A DNA stretch of 64,000 bases, taken from positions 62,001 through 126,000 of the forward strand of contig NZ_BAAAFG010000016.1 of assembly GCF_039523415.1 (NCBI RefSeq). Reading direction: 5' to 3'. The DNA is from Gangjinia marincola. Its GTDB lineage: Bacteria > Bacteroidota > Bacteroidia > Flavobacteriales > Flavobacteriaceae. Position numbers and translations under genes: made by a program. The notes under the pieces were generated by a model that did not search any database, had not been told where the DNA came from, and saw only the letters and a list, made by a program, of their open reading frames with translations. Below are positions 42,370-52,006 of the stretch, piece after piece. Position 1 is the stretch's first letter, and each line of letters begins with the position of its first letter.

Positions 42370-43377
42370 GATGGCTTTATTGATATCTCGCACAAGTTTG
42401 GGACCTTCATAAATAAAACCTGTATACAACTGCACCAGACTCGCACCTGCGTCTAATTTATCCAGTGCATCTTGCGCGCTCATGATTCCGCCAACACCAA
42501 TAATAGGGAAAGCATGATTACTTTTTTCGGCTAAAAACTTAATGACCTCTGTGGCACGATTAGTTAAGGGTTTTCCACTAAGTCCGCCGGTTTCCGTTTT
42601 ATGCTTGTCAGTCAGGTTTTCTCTTGAAATGGTGGTGTTCGTCGCAATGACTCCGTGGATTTCAGCATCGTTTACAATATCAATAATGTCTAGTAGCTGT
42701 TCATTGCTTAAATCTGGTGCAATTTTAAGCAAAATCGGCTTTGGGGTAGATTTCGTGCTGTTTTCTTTCATCAAAGTCTTGAGTAACTTAGTCAACGGCT
42801 CCTTGTCTTGTAGCTCCCTCAATCCGGGAGTATTGGGAGAGCTCACATTCACTACAAAATAATCCACGTGGTCAAATAAAGCTTCAAAGCACAACAGATA
42901 ATCTTGAGTGGCTTCGGAGTTAGGCGTAGTTTTGTTTTTTCCTATATTTCCGCCAATAAGCACCTTACCCTTATTTTTTTTCAGCCTGGCTACAGCCGCT
43001 TCCATTCCTTCATTATTGAACCCCATGCGATTGATAATGGCTTGATCCCTTTTGAGTCGAAATAATCTTTTCTTTGGATTGCCCTCTTGAGCTTTTGGAG
43101 TAATGGTACCTATTTCAATAAAACCAAAACCAAAGTCACTTAGTTCCTTGTACAATTTAGCATCCTTATCAAAACCGGCTGCTAGCCCAACCGGGTTAGG
43201 AAATGTTAATCCAAATACGTTTCGCTCAAGTCGTTTATCATGGATTACATATCGTTTTCCTACAAGTGATAAAAATCCCGGAATATTACTTAGCTTCTTA
43301 ATCCACAAAAACGTGAAATAATGAACTTTTTCTGGGTCAAATCTAAAAAGTGCAGGGCGAACAAGCGATCTATACAT
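42355..43377 (-). CDS. pyrD: Dihydroorotate dehydrogenase (quinone), class 2
   Basis: 340 aa from ATG 43377 (MYRSLVRPALFRFDPEKVH). The N-terminal amphipathic/quinone helices followed by GLTFPNPVGLAAGFDKDAK, the catalytic Ser in VNVSSPNTPGLREL and the FMN loop GGIMSAQDALDKLDAGASLVQ identify the membrane-associated class 2 enzyme that oxidises dihydroorotate in UMP synthesis and passes electrons to menaquinone. A longer in-frame start (43464) adds 29 residues with no family match. Confidence 0.94.
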   Translation of the reverse strand: MYRSLVRPALFRFDPEKVHYFTFLWIKKLSNIPGFLSLVGKRYVIHDKRLERNVFGLTFPNPVGLAAGFDKDAKLYKELSDFGFGFIEIGTITPKAQEGNPKKRLFRLKRDQAIINRMGFNNEGMEAAVARLKKNKGKVLIGGNIGKNKTTPNSEATQDYLLCFEALFDHVDYFVVNVSSPNTPGLRELQDKEPLTKLLKTLMKENSTKSTPKPILLKIAPDLSNEQLLDIIDIVNDAEIHGVIATNTTISRENLTDKHKTETGGLSGKPLTNRATEVIKFLAEKSNHAFPIIGVGGIMSAQDALDKLDAGASLVQLYTGFIYEGPKLVRDINKAILANY

Positions 43378-43495
43378 GTGTACTGGTTTGTAGATCACAA
43401 AAATAACGTATCCTCTAAGGCTTGGCAAAGTTGCATGCAAATTTCTTGGTGAATAGCAGGTCAAGATTGTATTTTTAAGCTTTTAAGACCTATAC

Positions 43496-44740
43496 ATGAC
43501 AAACAAAAACGACCTCATTAAACGCTTTATCTCGTACGTAACCGTCGATTCTCAGTCTGACCCTAAAAGTAAAACCACTCCCAGCACTCCTAAACAATGG
43601 GATATGGCAAATCTCTTAGTTCAACAGCTAAAAGAATTTGGTTTAAGTGATGTGAGTATTGATGAGAAGGCCTACGTGATGGCAACCCTACCCGGTAATG
43701 TGGATCATGATGTACCCGCCATAGGGTTTATTTCGCATTATGATACTACCCCTGATTATACCGGTACGAACATCAATCCCCAAATTCATAAAGATTACGA
43801 CGGCGAAGACATCATCTTAAATGAAGCCGAAGAGATTGTACTCTCACCAGATTACTTTTCTGATTTAAAATTGTACAAAGGACAGACGCTTATCACTACT
43901 GATGGAACAACATTATTAGGAGCTGATGATAAAGCAGGGATTACAGAGATCATGGAAGCTGTCAAATACCTTATTTCTCATCCTGAAATTAAACACGGAG
44001 ACCTAAAAATAGGCTTTACACCAGACGAAGAAATAGGCCGGGGTGCACATCACTTTGATGTTGAAAAATTTGGCGCAGAATGGGCCTATACCATAGACGG
44101 CAGTCAAATCGGCGAACTGGAATATGAAAATTTTAATGCCGCTGGAGCTGTGGTCACTATTAAGGGAAAAATAGTTCATCCCGGCTATGCCAAAGGTAAG
44201 CTCATTAATAGCATGTATATGGCAACCGACTTTATTAATTCTTTACCACGGCTGGAAACGCCAGAACATACTGAAGGTCGCCAGGGATTTTTTCACCTAC
44301 ATGATATTAAAGGCAGTGTAGAAGAAACTAACTTAGAATATATTATTCGAGATCACGACAAGGCTCATTTTGAAGCCAGAAAAGAGATCATGGAGAAACT
44401 GGTGGCAGATCTTAATGCTCAGTACGAGACAGATGCTATCTCAGTTGAGATAGAAGATCAATATTTCAATATGCGAGAAAAGGTGGAGCCGGTGATGCAC
44501 ATAGTCGACATTGCCGAAGAAGCGATGAAGGAAGTAGGCATCATGCCAATCATCAAACCCATTCGCGGCGGAACAGATGGTTCTCAACTCAGTTATATGG
44601 GCCTACCCTGCCCCAATATTTTTGCCGGTGGACATAATTTTCACGGGCGTTATGAGTATGTTCCGGTAGAAAGCATGCAAAAAGCAGTCGAAGTAATCGT
44701 GAAAATCGCTGAGCTAACTGCGCAGAAGTATACCTCTTAA
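43496..44740 (+). CDS. pepT: Peptidase T (tripeptidase)
   Basis: 414 aa M20B metallopeptidase. Two-zinc site: His in GFISHYDTTPDYTG, Asp in LLGADDKAGITEI, Glu-Glu in FTPDEEIGRGAHHFD, Asp in YTIDGSQIGELE and the final His in FAGGHNFHGRYE. It removes the N-terminal residue from tripeptides in the cytoplasm. Length and motifs are complete. The stop overlaps the next gene's ATG (TAATG). Confidence 0.95.
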   Translation: MTNKNDLIKRFISYVTVDSQSDPKSKTTPSTPKQWDMANLLVQQLKEFGLSDVSIDEKAYVMATLPGNVDHDVPAIGFISHYDTTPDYTGTNINPQIHKDYDGEDIILNEAEEIVLSPDYFSDLKLYKGQTLITTDGTTLLGADDKAGITEIMEAVKYLISHPEIKHGDLKIGFTPDEEIGRGAHHFDVEKFGAEWAYTIDGSQIGELEYENFNAAGAVVTIKGKIVHPGYAKGKLINSMYMATDFINSLPRLETPEHTEGRQGFFHLHDIKGSVEETNLEYIIRDHDKAHFEARKEIMEKLVADLNAQYETDAISVEIEDQYFNMREKVEPVMHIVDIAEEAMKEVGIMPIIKPIRGGTDGSQLSYMGLPCPNIFAGGHNFHGRYEYVPVESMQKAVEVIVKIAELTAQKYTS

Positions 44741-45672
44741 TGTTGAAAGCTATGAATAATTTACCTCAACTCCCCTTAGAAGAATGGAAAAAAAGCAAAA
44801 TATCCCTTCACCTTATTTTTCAGATCATTGGGAAGGTTCGATTAAAGATGACTCCGCGTAAAAATCATTGGTGGTATATCACGCATTATATCTCCAGCAA
44901 GGGTTTTACCACCTCTGCGATTCCCTATGACGGCGGCTATCATACCTTCACCATAGAGGTTAATGTGTTGGACATGGAGGTTGAGATTACCACCAGCAAG
45001 GGTGCCACTAAAGTTATACCTCTAACGGATGGATTACCCATCAAAGCCTTTTACACACAGTTTTTAGAAAGCCTGCACACACTGGATATTCAGCCAGAAA
45101 TTATCCAGGAACCCTTTGATATGGGAGTGACTTCTGCATTTAATGAAATCACGGCCTACCATCATTTTGATGCGACCTACATCAAGAAGTTTTGGGAAGC
45201 CATGCGTTGGGTGGATACTGTCTTTTCAGAATTTAGCGGTCGGTTCAACGGTAAGACCTGCCCGGTACAATTGTACTGGCACCACATGGATTTAGCTATA
45301 ACTCGATTTAACGGGAAAGAAGCGCCGAAGATGGATCAAAATGCCCGCTTGTCTGACAAAGATGCCTACTCGCATGAATGCATTAGCTTTGGCTTTTGGG
45401 CAGGAGATGATGAGGTAAGGGAACCTGCATTTTATGCTTACACCTATCCCTCACCCAATGGAATCGACCAAGAACCTTTACACCCTAAAGAAGCGAACTG
45501 GATCGACAGCAACGGCAGCCCTATGGCATTTTACCGCTATGATGATTTATTGAAAGAAAAAGATCCTAAAGCCACCTTACTTGCTTTTTTAGAATCCAGT
45601 TATCACGCCGGAGCGAAAAGAGCCAATTGGGATATAGAAAAGTTTGAGGTGACTCCTCTGGAAAAACTGTGA
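44740..45672 (+). CDS. DUF5996 family protein
   Basis: 310 aa with the DUF5996 pattern: PLEEWKKSKISLHLIFQIIGK, the W..I..YIS..G block (HWWYITHYISSKGFTTSAIP), CPVQLYWHHMDLAITRFNG and HECISFGFWAGD. There is no signal peptide. The family has no known function; conserved His, Trp and Asp suggest an enzyme. It is coupled to pepT by a TAATG overlap. Confidence 0.85.
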   Translation: MLKAMNNLPQLPLEEWKKSKISLHLIFQIIGKVRLKMTPRKNHWWYITHYISSKGFTTSAIPYDGGYHTFTIEVNVLDMEVEITTSKGATKVIPLTDGLPIKAFYTQFLESLHTLDIQPEIIQEPFDMGVTSAFNEITAYHHFDATYIKKFWEAMRWVDTVFSEFSGRFNGKTCPVQLYWHHMDLAITRFNGKEAPKMDQNARLSDKDAYSHECISFGFWAGDDEVREPAFYAYTYPSPNGIDQEPLHPKEANWIDSNGSPMAFYRYDDLLKEKDPKATLLAFLESSYHAGAKRANWDIEKFEVTPLEKL

Positions 45673-45742
45673 TAATACTAATTAAAAGTCAAATTAAGAG
45701 AATAGTTATTTTATTGGAAAAGCTAGGAGTTTAATTTAAGAA

Positions 45743-46606
45743 ATGAGAAAAATAGATAAACATCAAAATGTATACGACAAGGAATTGCAGCTAATTATTG
45801 AACAATCAAGTATACTACTTCAAGCAAAGAATAATTCATTTAATGGTGAGTTAAAGTCTTCTGGAACACTAATTGAATCCTATATTTAGGGAATAATAAA
45901 AAAACATATTCCGCATGGATATGGTGTCGTTAGCGGCTATATAACTGACACGAAAAATTTAGAAGGTGATAATAACTTAATTCAGCATGATATCATTATA
46001 GTTGATAATAGAAATCCTCCACTCTACAAATTCGGATTTTCTGATATACAAATCGTTCCTGTGGAGTCGGTTTGTGGAGTTATAGAAGTGAAAAGAACCT
46101 TAACCAAAAAATCAATTAAAAAAGCAATTGATCACCTTTTGAGATCTAAAGAAGTGCTAGATAACTATAAAGAAGGGCTAAAATCAAAAGTTCGCGAAGA
46201 AAAAATGATATCTCCAAATGGAGTAAGTGCATATTTGGCTCCCCTTTATGGCATAGTTTCTTTGGAAATAAATCGTAGATCTCTTCCAAAAAATCATTTA
46301 GAGGAAATATTAGATAATCAGATAAAGAATTTTATTGATATCGTATGGTCAATGTCTGATGGATTTTTGACTATTCCTATTATGAAGAATGTGAATAAAG
46401 ATGACACTAAATACGTAAGTGATTTAACTCGAATTTCTCATGCTACGACAGAATATGAATACTTCAGCAGTGGGTTTAATGATAAAAATCATAAGGAAGA
46501 TATATTTAGAACAGGTTTATTTTTTATTAGAAATTATGTACAGATGACCACAGGTAAGCAAATTGAGTTTAAGGATCAAGCCGAATATTTAGGCTTTACT
46601 AAATAA
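45743..46606 (+). pseudogene. DUF6602-like nuclease-fold protein with an in-frame TAG
   Basis: One uninterrupted reading frame from ATG 45743 to 46606, except for a single amber TAG at 45887-45889 (codon 49). Before it: NVYDKELQLIIEQSSILLQA. After it: GIIKKHIPHGYGVVSGYI, QHDIIIVDN, then VCGVIEVKRTL. The QHDIIIVD ... IEVK arrangement matches the D...ExK core of restriction-endonuclease-like (PD-(D/E)XK) folds as found in DUF6602. It is more AT-rich than its neighbours, suggesting acquired DNA. Point mutation, read error or amber readthrough are all possible; 46061 is the next ATG. Confidence 0.6.
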
Positions 46607-46732
46607 TATATTATACCAAATTTGACTGATATGTGGTAACAAAAATCATTTTATATGACTGGGACACCTTAAGAACTCCTTAACGTACATCTTCACGCGG
46701 AGTTTGTATTTTTCAGAGAAATAATCTAACCC

Positions 46733-47566
46733 ATGAAAAAAATCGTATTTGCATTGGCTGCTGTTGTCATGATCTCTAGCTGTAAAGAGAACCAAGCTTC
46801 TTCCGAAGAAAATACCACCGCAGAAACTTCTAAAACTGCTGAAACCTCTGCTAAAGAGAATTCAACGTCCTCTGAAAAAATGAAAGAATCTGTGGAAGGA
46901 AACCTTAGAATTTATCCTATTTCACATGCCTCCATGGTATTGATGTGGGATGACACTACGATTTATGTGGATCCGGTGGGAGATGTGGAGCAATACGATA
47001 AATACCCAAAACCAGATATGGTGTTGGTGACCCATGCACACGGAGACCATTTTGATCAAAAGGTGTTAGGAGCGGTAACTACCGATAAGACTACCATGGT
47101 CATGCCAAAACATGTTTCTGAACAGTTAAAGGATAATTATATGGCAAAGGTACACGTCATGAATAATGGGGATACCACAACCCTCAAGAGCATTAAAATT
47201 GAAGCGGTCGCCATGTATAATGTGCGGGAGGAAGCTAAAAATTTTCATCCCAAAGGAAAGTGGAATGGTTACGTGATTGAACGGGATGGTAAGCGCGTAT
47301 ATATTTCTGGTGATACCGGTCCGACTGAAGAAATGCAGAATCTTAAGGATATTGATGTGGCGTTTGTGTGTATGAATTTACCGTATACCATGACGGTCGA
47401 ATCTGCCGCGGAGGCAGTATTGGATTTTAAACCTAAAAAAGTTTATCCCTATCATTATCGCGGGAAAGATGGCCTATACGATACCGATAAATTTGCGCAA
47501 CTGGTGCATGAAGATAGCGATGAGATTACTGTGGTAAGTTGTGAGTGGTATCCTGAGAGGGGTTAG
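46733..47566 (+). CDS. MBL-fold metallohydrolase lipoprotein (UlaG-like)
   Basis: 277 aa. A lipoprotein leader with the lipobox ISSC is followed by a Ser/Thr/Glu linker and a metallo-beta-lactamase domain with HAHGDHFD, the later metal residue in YISGDTGPTEE, and the C-terminal VYPYHYRGKDG. The order resembles the UlaG/L-ascorbate-lactonase-like branch. The active site would face the periplasm. The substrate is unknown. Monocistronic. Confidence 0.85.
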   Translation: MKKIVFALAAVVMISSCKENQASSEENTTAETSKTAETSAKENSTSSEKMKESVEGNLRIYPISHASMVLMWDDTTIYVDPVGDVEQYDKYPKPDMVLVTHAHGDHFDQKVLGAVTTDKTTMVMPKHVSEQLKDNYMAKVHVMNNGDTTTLKSIKIEAVAMYNVREEAKNFHPKGKWNGYVIERDGKRVYISGDTGPTEEMQNLKDIDVAFVCMNLPYTMTVESAAEAVLDFKPKKVYPYHYRGKDGLYDTDKFAQLVHEDSDEITVVSCEWYPERG

Positions 47567-47745
47567 ATGGTTAGAATATCTCTATTCCAACATACTTTCC
47601 AACTTTAATTAATGAAAATTTTGAGACTGAAAAAACAATCGCTGTAAAAAGGATCAAAAACAATTTCAAGTAGTTAACTGATGTGATAAACACAAAAGAA
47701 GTTTATAAAGACTCCTTCTTCTAAGGAGAGAAGGGCATAGGAAAA

Positions 47746-48252
47746 CTACTCTTCCAACTTTTGCATCACAAAGCTTCGTACCAATTCGGTCGTGATTCCA
47801 AAAGCTACGTGGGCTAGAAGTTCACTAGCTTGATATTTTAACGGAATTTCATCAGGACTATTCTTTAAATCCAATGCTGGCAGAGATACTTCGTGGGTAC
47901 CTACCCAGGTAGAGGCTCCAAGAAAGGCACCTTCCATCGCATTAAATTCGGGTTTTTCTCTTTTAGCGTACCCGTAAGAGGCGCCTATACTGGCAGCAAA
48001 GGGTAAGTTGACCAATTGAGCGGCCAGTTCTTTATTCGTATCACTTAGCTTATCCCCGGTGATGGTCTCACTAATCGAATCTACTAATTTTTCTTGAGCA
48101 GACCTTGTATTGGGTCGGCGAACCGGCAGTACGCGTTCGATCAACATTTTAACGGCAGTACCCGCTAGACCTCCGGCAATACCCGCGATGAATCCTCTGC
48201 TTGTTTTAGACGCAAACGTATCTTTTTCTATCCAGCTTATATCGTTCTCCAT
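47746..48252 (-). CDS. Glycine-rich membrane-associated protein (DUF1440/YagU-like)
   Basis: 168 aa. A hydrophobic, Gly/Ala-rich segment (SRGFIAGIAGGLAGTAVKMLI) is followed by ERVLPVRRPNTRS, a charged stretch, a second glycine-rich run (LPFAASIGASYGYAKR) and a C-terminal hydrophobic helix. The 'GxxAG..VK....LPxR' start resembles DUF1440 (YagU) inner-membrane proteins, but I am only fairly sure. A small hairpin at about 47725-47745 lies beyond its stop. Confidence 0.55.
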   Translation of the reverse strand: MENDISWIEKDTFASKTSRGFIAGIAGGLAGTAVKMLIERVLPVRRPNTRSAQEKLVDSISETITGDKLSDTNKELAAQLVNLPFAASIGASYGYAKREKPEFNAMEGAFLGASTWVGTHEVSLPALDLKNSPDEIPLKYQASELLAHVAFGITTELVRSFVMQKLEE

Positions 48253-48356
48253 AGTTGAAAATTTTCTTCAAAATAGTTCGTTTCTAAACGAAATTCACCT
48301 TTTTAACGGCGTTTTAGAGATTTTTTGGCGATATTTCTTAACTAAATAGATTCAAT

Positions 48357-49001
48357 GTGACCAAGCAGGAAAAATTAAACGCATTTTTTAAAGGAGATCG
48401 TCCTTTTTTAGAAGGTGTATTACAGCTCCGGAGTCTTTTACACCAAACAGAACTTACCGAAACGTGGAAATGGAATTTTCCGGTGTATACCTTGAATGAA
48501 AAAAATATACTGGGTTTGGGGGATTTTAAACGTCACTTTGGACTATGGTTCTTTAACGGAGTCTTTCTTTCTGATCCGGAAAACCTTTTAGTAAATGCCC
48601 AAGAAGGAAAAACAAAAGCACTACGCCAAATGCGTTTTACCAATGCGGATCAGATCAATGAATCAGTCATCATGCCGTACATTCGCGAAGCCATTCAACT
48701 TCAAATAGAAGGGAAAGTGCTTCCATCCAAAGCCACCAGTAAGAACGTGGTTATCCCATTAGAATTGAAAGAAGCCTTTCAACAACACCCAAATTTAGCT
48801 AACGCCTTCAACCAACTTACTCCGGGAAAACAACGCGAATACAGCACCTACATTAGGGAGGCGAAGCAGCAAGCCACCAAAGAACGCCGAATCCAAAAGA
48901 TTACTCCCCTTATCCTTGCTTTAAAAGGGTCAACGATAAATACACTACATCTAAATGAAAAACCAACCCGATTTCACCTCACTTTCTGCCCTGTATATTA
49001 A
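48357..49001 (+). CDS. YdeI/OmpD-associated family protein (DUF1801), C-terminus altered by a likely frameshift
   Basis: 214 aa: a DUF1801 domain (TETWKWNFPVYTLNEKNILGL, FGLWFFNGVF) and a YdeI C-terminal region (LKEAFQQHPNLANAFNQLTP, then GKQREYSTYIREAKQQATKE). The start is GTG at 48357. The last ~24 residues look wrong: shifting by one base at the GGG at 48927-48929 gives VNDKYTTSK and a TGA at 48956-48958, which would overlap the next gene's ATG as ATGA. In the given sequence the frame instead runs 47 bp into that gene. Confidence 0.8.
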   Translation: MTKQEKLNAFFKGDRPFLEGVLQLRSLLHQTELTETWKWNFPVYTLNEKNILGLGDFKRHFGLWFFNGVFLSDPENLLVNAQEGKTKALRQMRFTNADQINESVIMPYIREAIQLQIEGKVLPSKATSKNVVIPLELKEAFQQHPNLANAFNQLTPGKQREYSTYIREAKQQATKERRIQKITPLILALKGSTINTLHLNEKPTRFHLTFCPVY

Positions 49002-49668
49002 TTGTACCTTAAAAAAGTCTCCGCGCCAAAGTCATACCCGCGGCCTTATGGACGTGTCCATCAACATTATGAAAAAGGAAGGCGTACAGGTAGAAACCTT
49101 ACGTTTAGTAGATTATGAGGTCGCTACCGGAGTTCAACCAGACATGACCCAACACGGTGCTACAACAGATGAATGGCCCAAACTATTTGAAAAAATCATG
49201 GCAGCAGATATTCTGGTGATGGGTACGCCCATCTGGCTGGGTGAAAAATCAAGTGAGGCTCAAAAACTCATTGAACGCCTCTATGCAATGAGCGGAAAAA
49301 CAAACGACAAAGGACAATACATTTTTTACGGTAAAGTAGGCGGTTGTGTCATCACGGGAAATGAAGATGGGGTTAAGCACTGTGCGATGGGAATTTTATA
49401 CGCCTTGCAACACGTGGGATATTCAATTCCGCCGCAAGCTGATTGCGGATGGATTGGAGAGATAGGCCCCGGTCCCAGTTATTTAGACGAAGAGACTGAT
49501 GCGAAAAACAATGCGTTTACCAACCGTAACACCACCTTTATGACGTATAACATGCTGCATTTGGCGAAGATGCTAAAAGAACAAGGTGGATATCCCGCTT
49601 ACGGAAACTCTAAAGAAGCCTGGAGCGATGGATCACGCTGGGGCTTTGAAAATCCGGAGTATCGTTAA
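48955..49668 (+). CDS. NADPH-dependent FMN reductase / flavodoxin-fold oxidoreductase
   Basis: 237 aa flavodoxin fold. The FMN phosphate loop is near the N-terminus (ALYINCTLKKSPRQSHT), ILVMGTPIWLGEKSSEAQKLI is the WrbA/NAD(P)H-reductase signature, and KVGGCVITGNEDGVKHC the second flavin loop. It probably reduces quinones or nitro compounds with NAD(P)H. It is translationally coupled to the YdeI gene. Confidence 0.88.
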   Translation: MKNQPDFTSLSALYINCTLKKSPRQSHTRGLMDVSINIMKKEGVQVETLRLVDYEVATGVQPDMTQHGATTDEWPKLFEKIMAADILVMGTPIWLGEKSSEAQKLIERLYAMSGKTNDKGQYIFYGKVGGCVITGNEDGVKHCAMGILYALQHVGYSIPPQADCGWIGEIGPGPSYLDEETDAKNNAFTNRNTTFMTYNMLHLAKMLKEQGGYPAYGNSKEAWSDGSRWGFENPEYR

Positions 49669-49670
49669 TC

Positions 49671-49705
49671 GTTATTGGTTATTGGTTATTGGTTATTGGT
49701 TATTT
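49671..49705. repeat. Heptamer tandem repeat (GTTATTG x4 plus GTTATTT)
   Basis: Five contiguous 7-bp units begin immediately after the oxidoreductase stop. The period equals that of the arrays at 391-418 and 60421-60581. Confidence 0.85.
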
Positions 49706-49754
49706 TAAATTAGCTCAATCATTATAACGATCTGCGCTCTATATTCTATAGCTC

Positions 49755-51050
49755 TTATTGCTCAAATATTATCAGCTTCTCTTTTCGCTTTCGCTGAAGC
49801 ATAAACACCATATACGCAGATAGTGCCAGGTATTGAACTAGTGTAGCCGTAATAATCTCCTTTTGCCCTGCGTAAGAAAGTAAATCCACAAAATCTTGAT
49901 TTTGTACTACCGTAAAAAACGGAAGCGCAGTCATATCGGTATCCTTTACCAAAGCCTGCGGAATGTCCAAAAAGACCCGCGTAGTAAAGAGCAGTGAAAT
50001 CAATGTCGGGATTAAAATCCACGCAGATTTTAAGGTTTTCCAGTGCGTCATCCAAACACGTGCGATCACTAAAAATGTAATGGGTAAAAACCAAATGATA
50101 AAACGTTCTGTATCCCCTCCCCCAAACCAGGCGATCACTATAGATAGTAAGGATAAAGGGATTAGATATTTTTGAGATTTAAAGAAGTCTAGCGTAGTCT
50201 TATAAAAGTATATCAATGGAATCCACAACACCCCAAACACATAAAAATAAGCCGTGATCAGCATAAAGATGGATTTGCTGTGCATGGTGATGTAGATCGT
50301 GCGTAAAAAACCGTATTTGCTGGCTTGATCCGGTAGCGCCGTGACCAGTTGGTGTGTGATATACACTCCTATAAGTCCGATCCCGAAAGAAACGGCCGTT
50401 AAACCCACCTGACGTATCAACCTTATTTTGCGAACCTTGAAAATTCCGTCGTTATATTGAATGGGCTGATTCATAAGCAATACGCCAAATGCAAAAAAGG
50501 CAATAAACTCTCTGGTAAATACACCAACAAATAAAATAATACAGAACAAAAGATATTTCCACCAGGTAAAGCCTTGGTGGAGTAGTCTAAGCATAATCAG
50601 GCTTAACATAATAAACACCATAGCCACCGTATCGCAATTCGCAGGATAGTAGGTGTATAATCGCAAGTATCCGCTCCAATGCAGCATAAAATAGAGCGTG
50701 ATCAAAAATGCAGGTACCGCATTTTTCAGCATTACTTTAGCGTAGCCAAATAAGAGCAAGCAACTCATCAAGGTCGCAATCCAATTGATGATTAAAAAAT
50801 TATCGAGTATTCCAAACGGCAGTTGCGCCGCTAAATATGGAGGAACAAGTCGATAGACGTAAGGGGCCTTATTTACAATGGGTTGGCTCTCCATCATCTG
50901 TAAGGTGGTGGTAAAATATTTTACGCCATCCATTCCTTGGCCGTTCGCATATTCGATACGATCCTGGGTATAAAAATAACTCAGTAGCAAGGCGATATAG
51001 ACCATACCTACTATAACATAACCGTATGCATGAAGTAACCGTGCGATCAT
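49755..51050 (-). CDS. Polytopic membrane protein, GT-C glycosyltransferase-like
   Basis: 431 aa with about ten membrane helices and a basic, soluble C-terminus (QRKRKEK). The N-terminal half carries polar loops (YTQDRIEYANGQGMDG, APYVYRLVPPYLAAQ) of the kind seen in lipid-linked sugar transferases and polymerase-like proteins, but no definite family is recognised. It overlaps the upstream FemAB-like gene by 4 bp (ATGA), in a three-gene operon that probably modifies a surface glycan or LPS. Confidence 0.6.
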   Translation of the reverse strand: MIARLLHAYGYVIVGMVYIALLLSYFYTQDRIEYANGQGMDGVKYFTTTLQMMESQPIVNKAPYVYRLVPPYLAAQLPFGILDNFLIINWIATLMSCLLLFGYAKVMLKNAVPAFLITLYFMLHWSGYLRLYTYYPANCDTVAMVFIMLSLIMLRLLHQGFTWWKYLLFCIILFVGVFTREFIAFFAFGVLLMNQPIQYNDGIFKVRKIRLIRQVGLTAVSFGIGLIGVYITHQLVTALPDQASKYGFLRTIYITMHSKSIFMLITAYFYVFGVLWIPLIYFYKTTLDFFKSQKYLIPLSLLSIVIAWFGGGDTERFIIWFLPITFLVIARVWMTHWKTLKSAWILIPTLISLLFTTRVFLDIPQALVKDTDMTALPFFTVVQNQDFVDLLSYAGQKEIITATLVQYLALSAYMVFMLQRKRKEKLIIFEQ

Positions 51051-52006
51051 GATGACAGATTAGATAAGAGAATTGAATAAAAATGCTGCGTAAGCGGAAC
51101 GGCACCAAAACTTTCTTTCCAATACACTAAGCCTTCGTTTAGAATCGTGCCGTTTCCTTCTGAAGAACTTCCAAAACTGATGTATTTTTTGCGAAGATAT
51201 TTTTTAATTATCGCATCAAACAGAACATCAAGTGCTCCATCCTCGTTTCGGGAATCTGTGCCAGAGCTGTATTGAAAATGAGCCACATGTTTAGTTTCAA
51301 AAATCACGACCCCTGCTTTAATTTCGTCATTGAGAAAAGCTCCATAGCAGTGTATCTGTTTTGGGAAACGTTTCGCTAACAATTCAATTTCAGCTAGGCT
51401 ATGTACCGGCTTGACTCCAAATCTCTCGGTTAAATTGGGAATAAGCACCTTGTTCCAAAAGGGCTCAAAACATCCTGAAACTAATTTTAATCCAGACGCT
51501 TCTGCCTTCTTTAAGGCGCGTTTTCGGTTTCGGTTGGGTTGGTAGCCTTCAGCTAAGTCGATGATATAATAGGAATCTGTTCTCGTGATGGTTCCCTTCA
51601 GCATAGCTAAGGCCAATGCTTCGGCTTCCGTTGGTTTGCTGCGATAAATGGATGGTAAGGTTTTAATCTGGAGCTGTCTTTTTCCGCGTTCAGCGTAAAA
51701 CTTCAGCGTAGCGTTCACCATCGCCAGCATGTCCAGTGTTTTGATAATCGGCTTAACGATAAATCCGCCGTAACTCAATCCCTGGTGGCTGTGGATCGCG
51801 TCCTCCCGGCTATTTGCCAGCAGTAGCCCCACCAACTTCCCTTTAGCATAGATCATCACCGATGCGTCTGTAAACCGATCAGCGTGATATTCCATAAAGT
51901 CACGTTTAAAAAGAAAGCTTTGCTGATTAGAATTTTCGCAAAACGCGTCCCATTCGGCTTGCTTTTTAGGGGAGTAATACTCGATATGAAAGCGGTCTTC
52001 TTGCAC
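51047..52006 (-). CDS. FemAB/GNAT-like acyltransferase
   Basis: 319 aa from GTG 52006 (TAGTG overlap with the methyltransferase stop); GTG 52027 would add seven residues. The fold is the double GNAT of FemAB/'acetyltransferase 6' proteins: WDAFCENSNQQSFLFKRDFMEYHADRFTD, HSHQGLSYGGFIV, later HFQYSSGTDSRNEDGALDVLFDAII and FGSSSEGNGTILNEG. Such proteins add acyl or aminoacyl groups to peptidoglycan or exopolysaccharide. The substrate is unknown. Confidence 0.82.
   Translation of the reverse strand: MQEDRFHIEYYSPKKQAEWDAFCENSNQQSFLFKRDFMEYHADRFTDASVMIYAKGKLVGLLLANSREDAIHSHQGLSYGGFIVKPIIKTLDMLAMVNATLKFYAERGKRQLQIKTLPSIYRSKPTEAEALALAMLKGTITRTDSYYIIDLAEGYQPNRNRKRALKKAEASGLKLVSGCFEPFWNKVLIPNLTERFGVKPVHSLAEIELLAKRFPKQIHCYGAFLNDEIKAGVVIFETKHVAHFQYSSGTDSRNEDGALDVLFDAIIKKYLRKKYISFGSSSEGNGTILNEGLVYWKESFGAVPLTQHFYSILLSNLSS

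Noticed and set aside
43378..43464. 29-residue N-terminal extension of PyrD
   Set aside because: The added sequence matches no family feature, whereas MYRSLVRPALF is the usual class 2 start.
47720..47745. Hairpin near the end of the YagU-like gene as a riboswitch or ncRNA
   Set aside because: It is a short imperfect palindrome of the dispersed type (CTCCTTCT / AAGGAG), with no T run on the correct strand to support even a firm terminator call.
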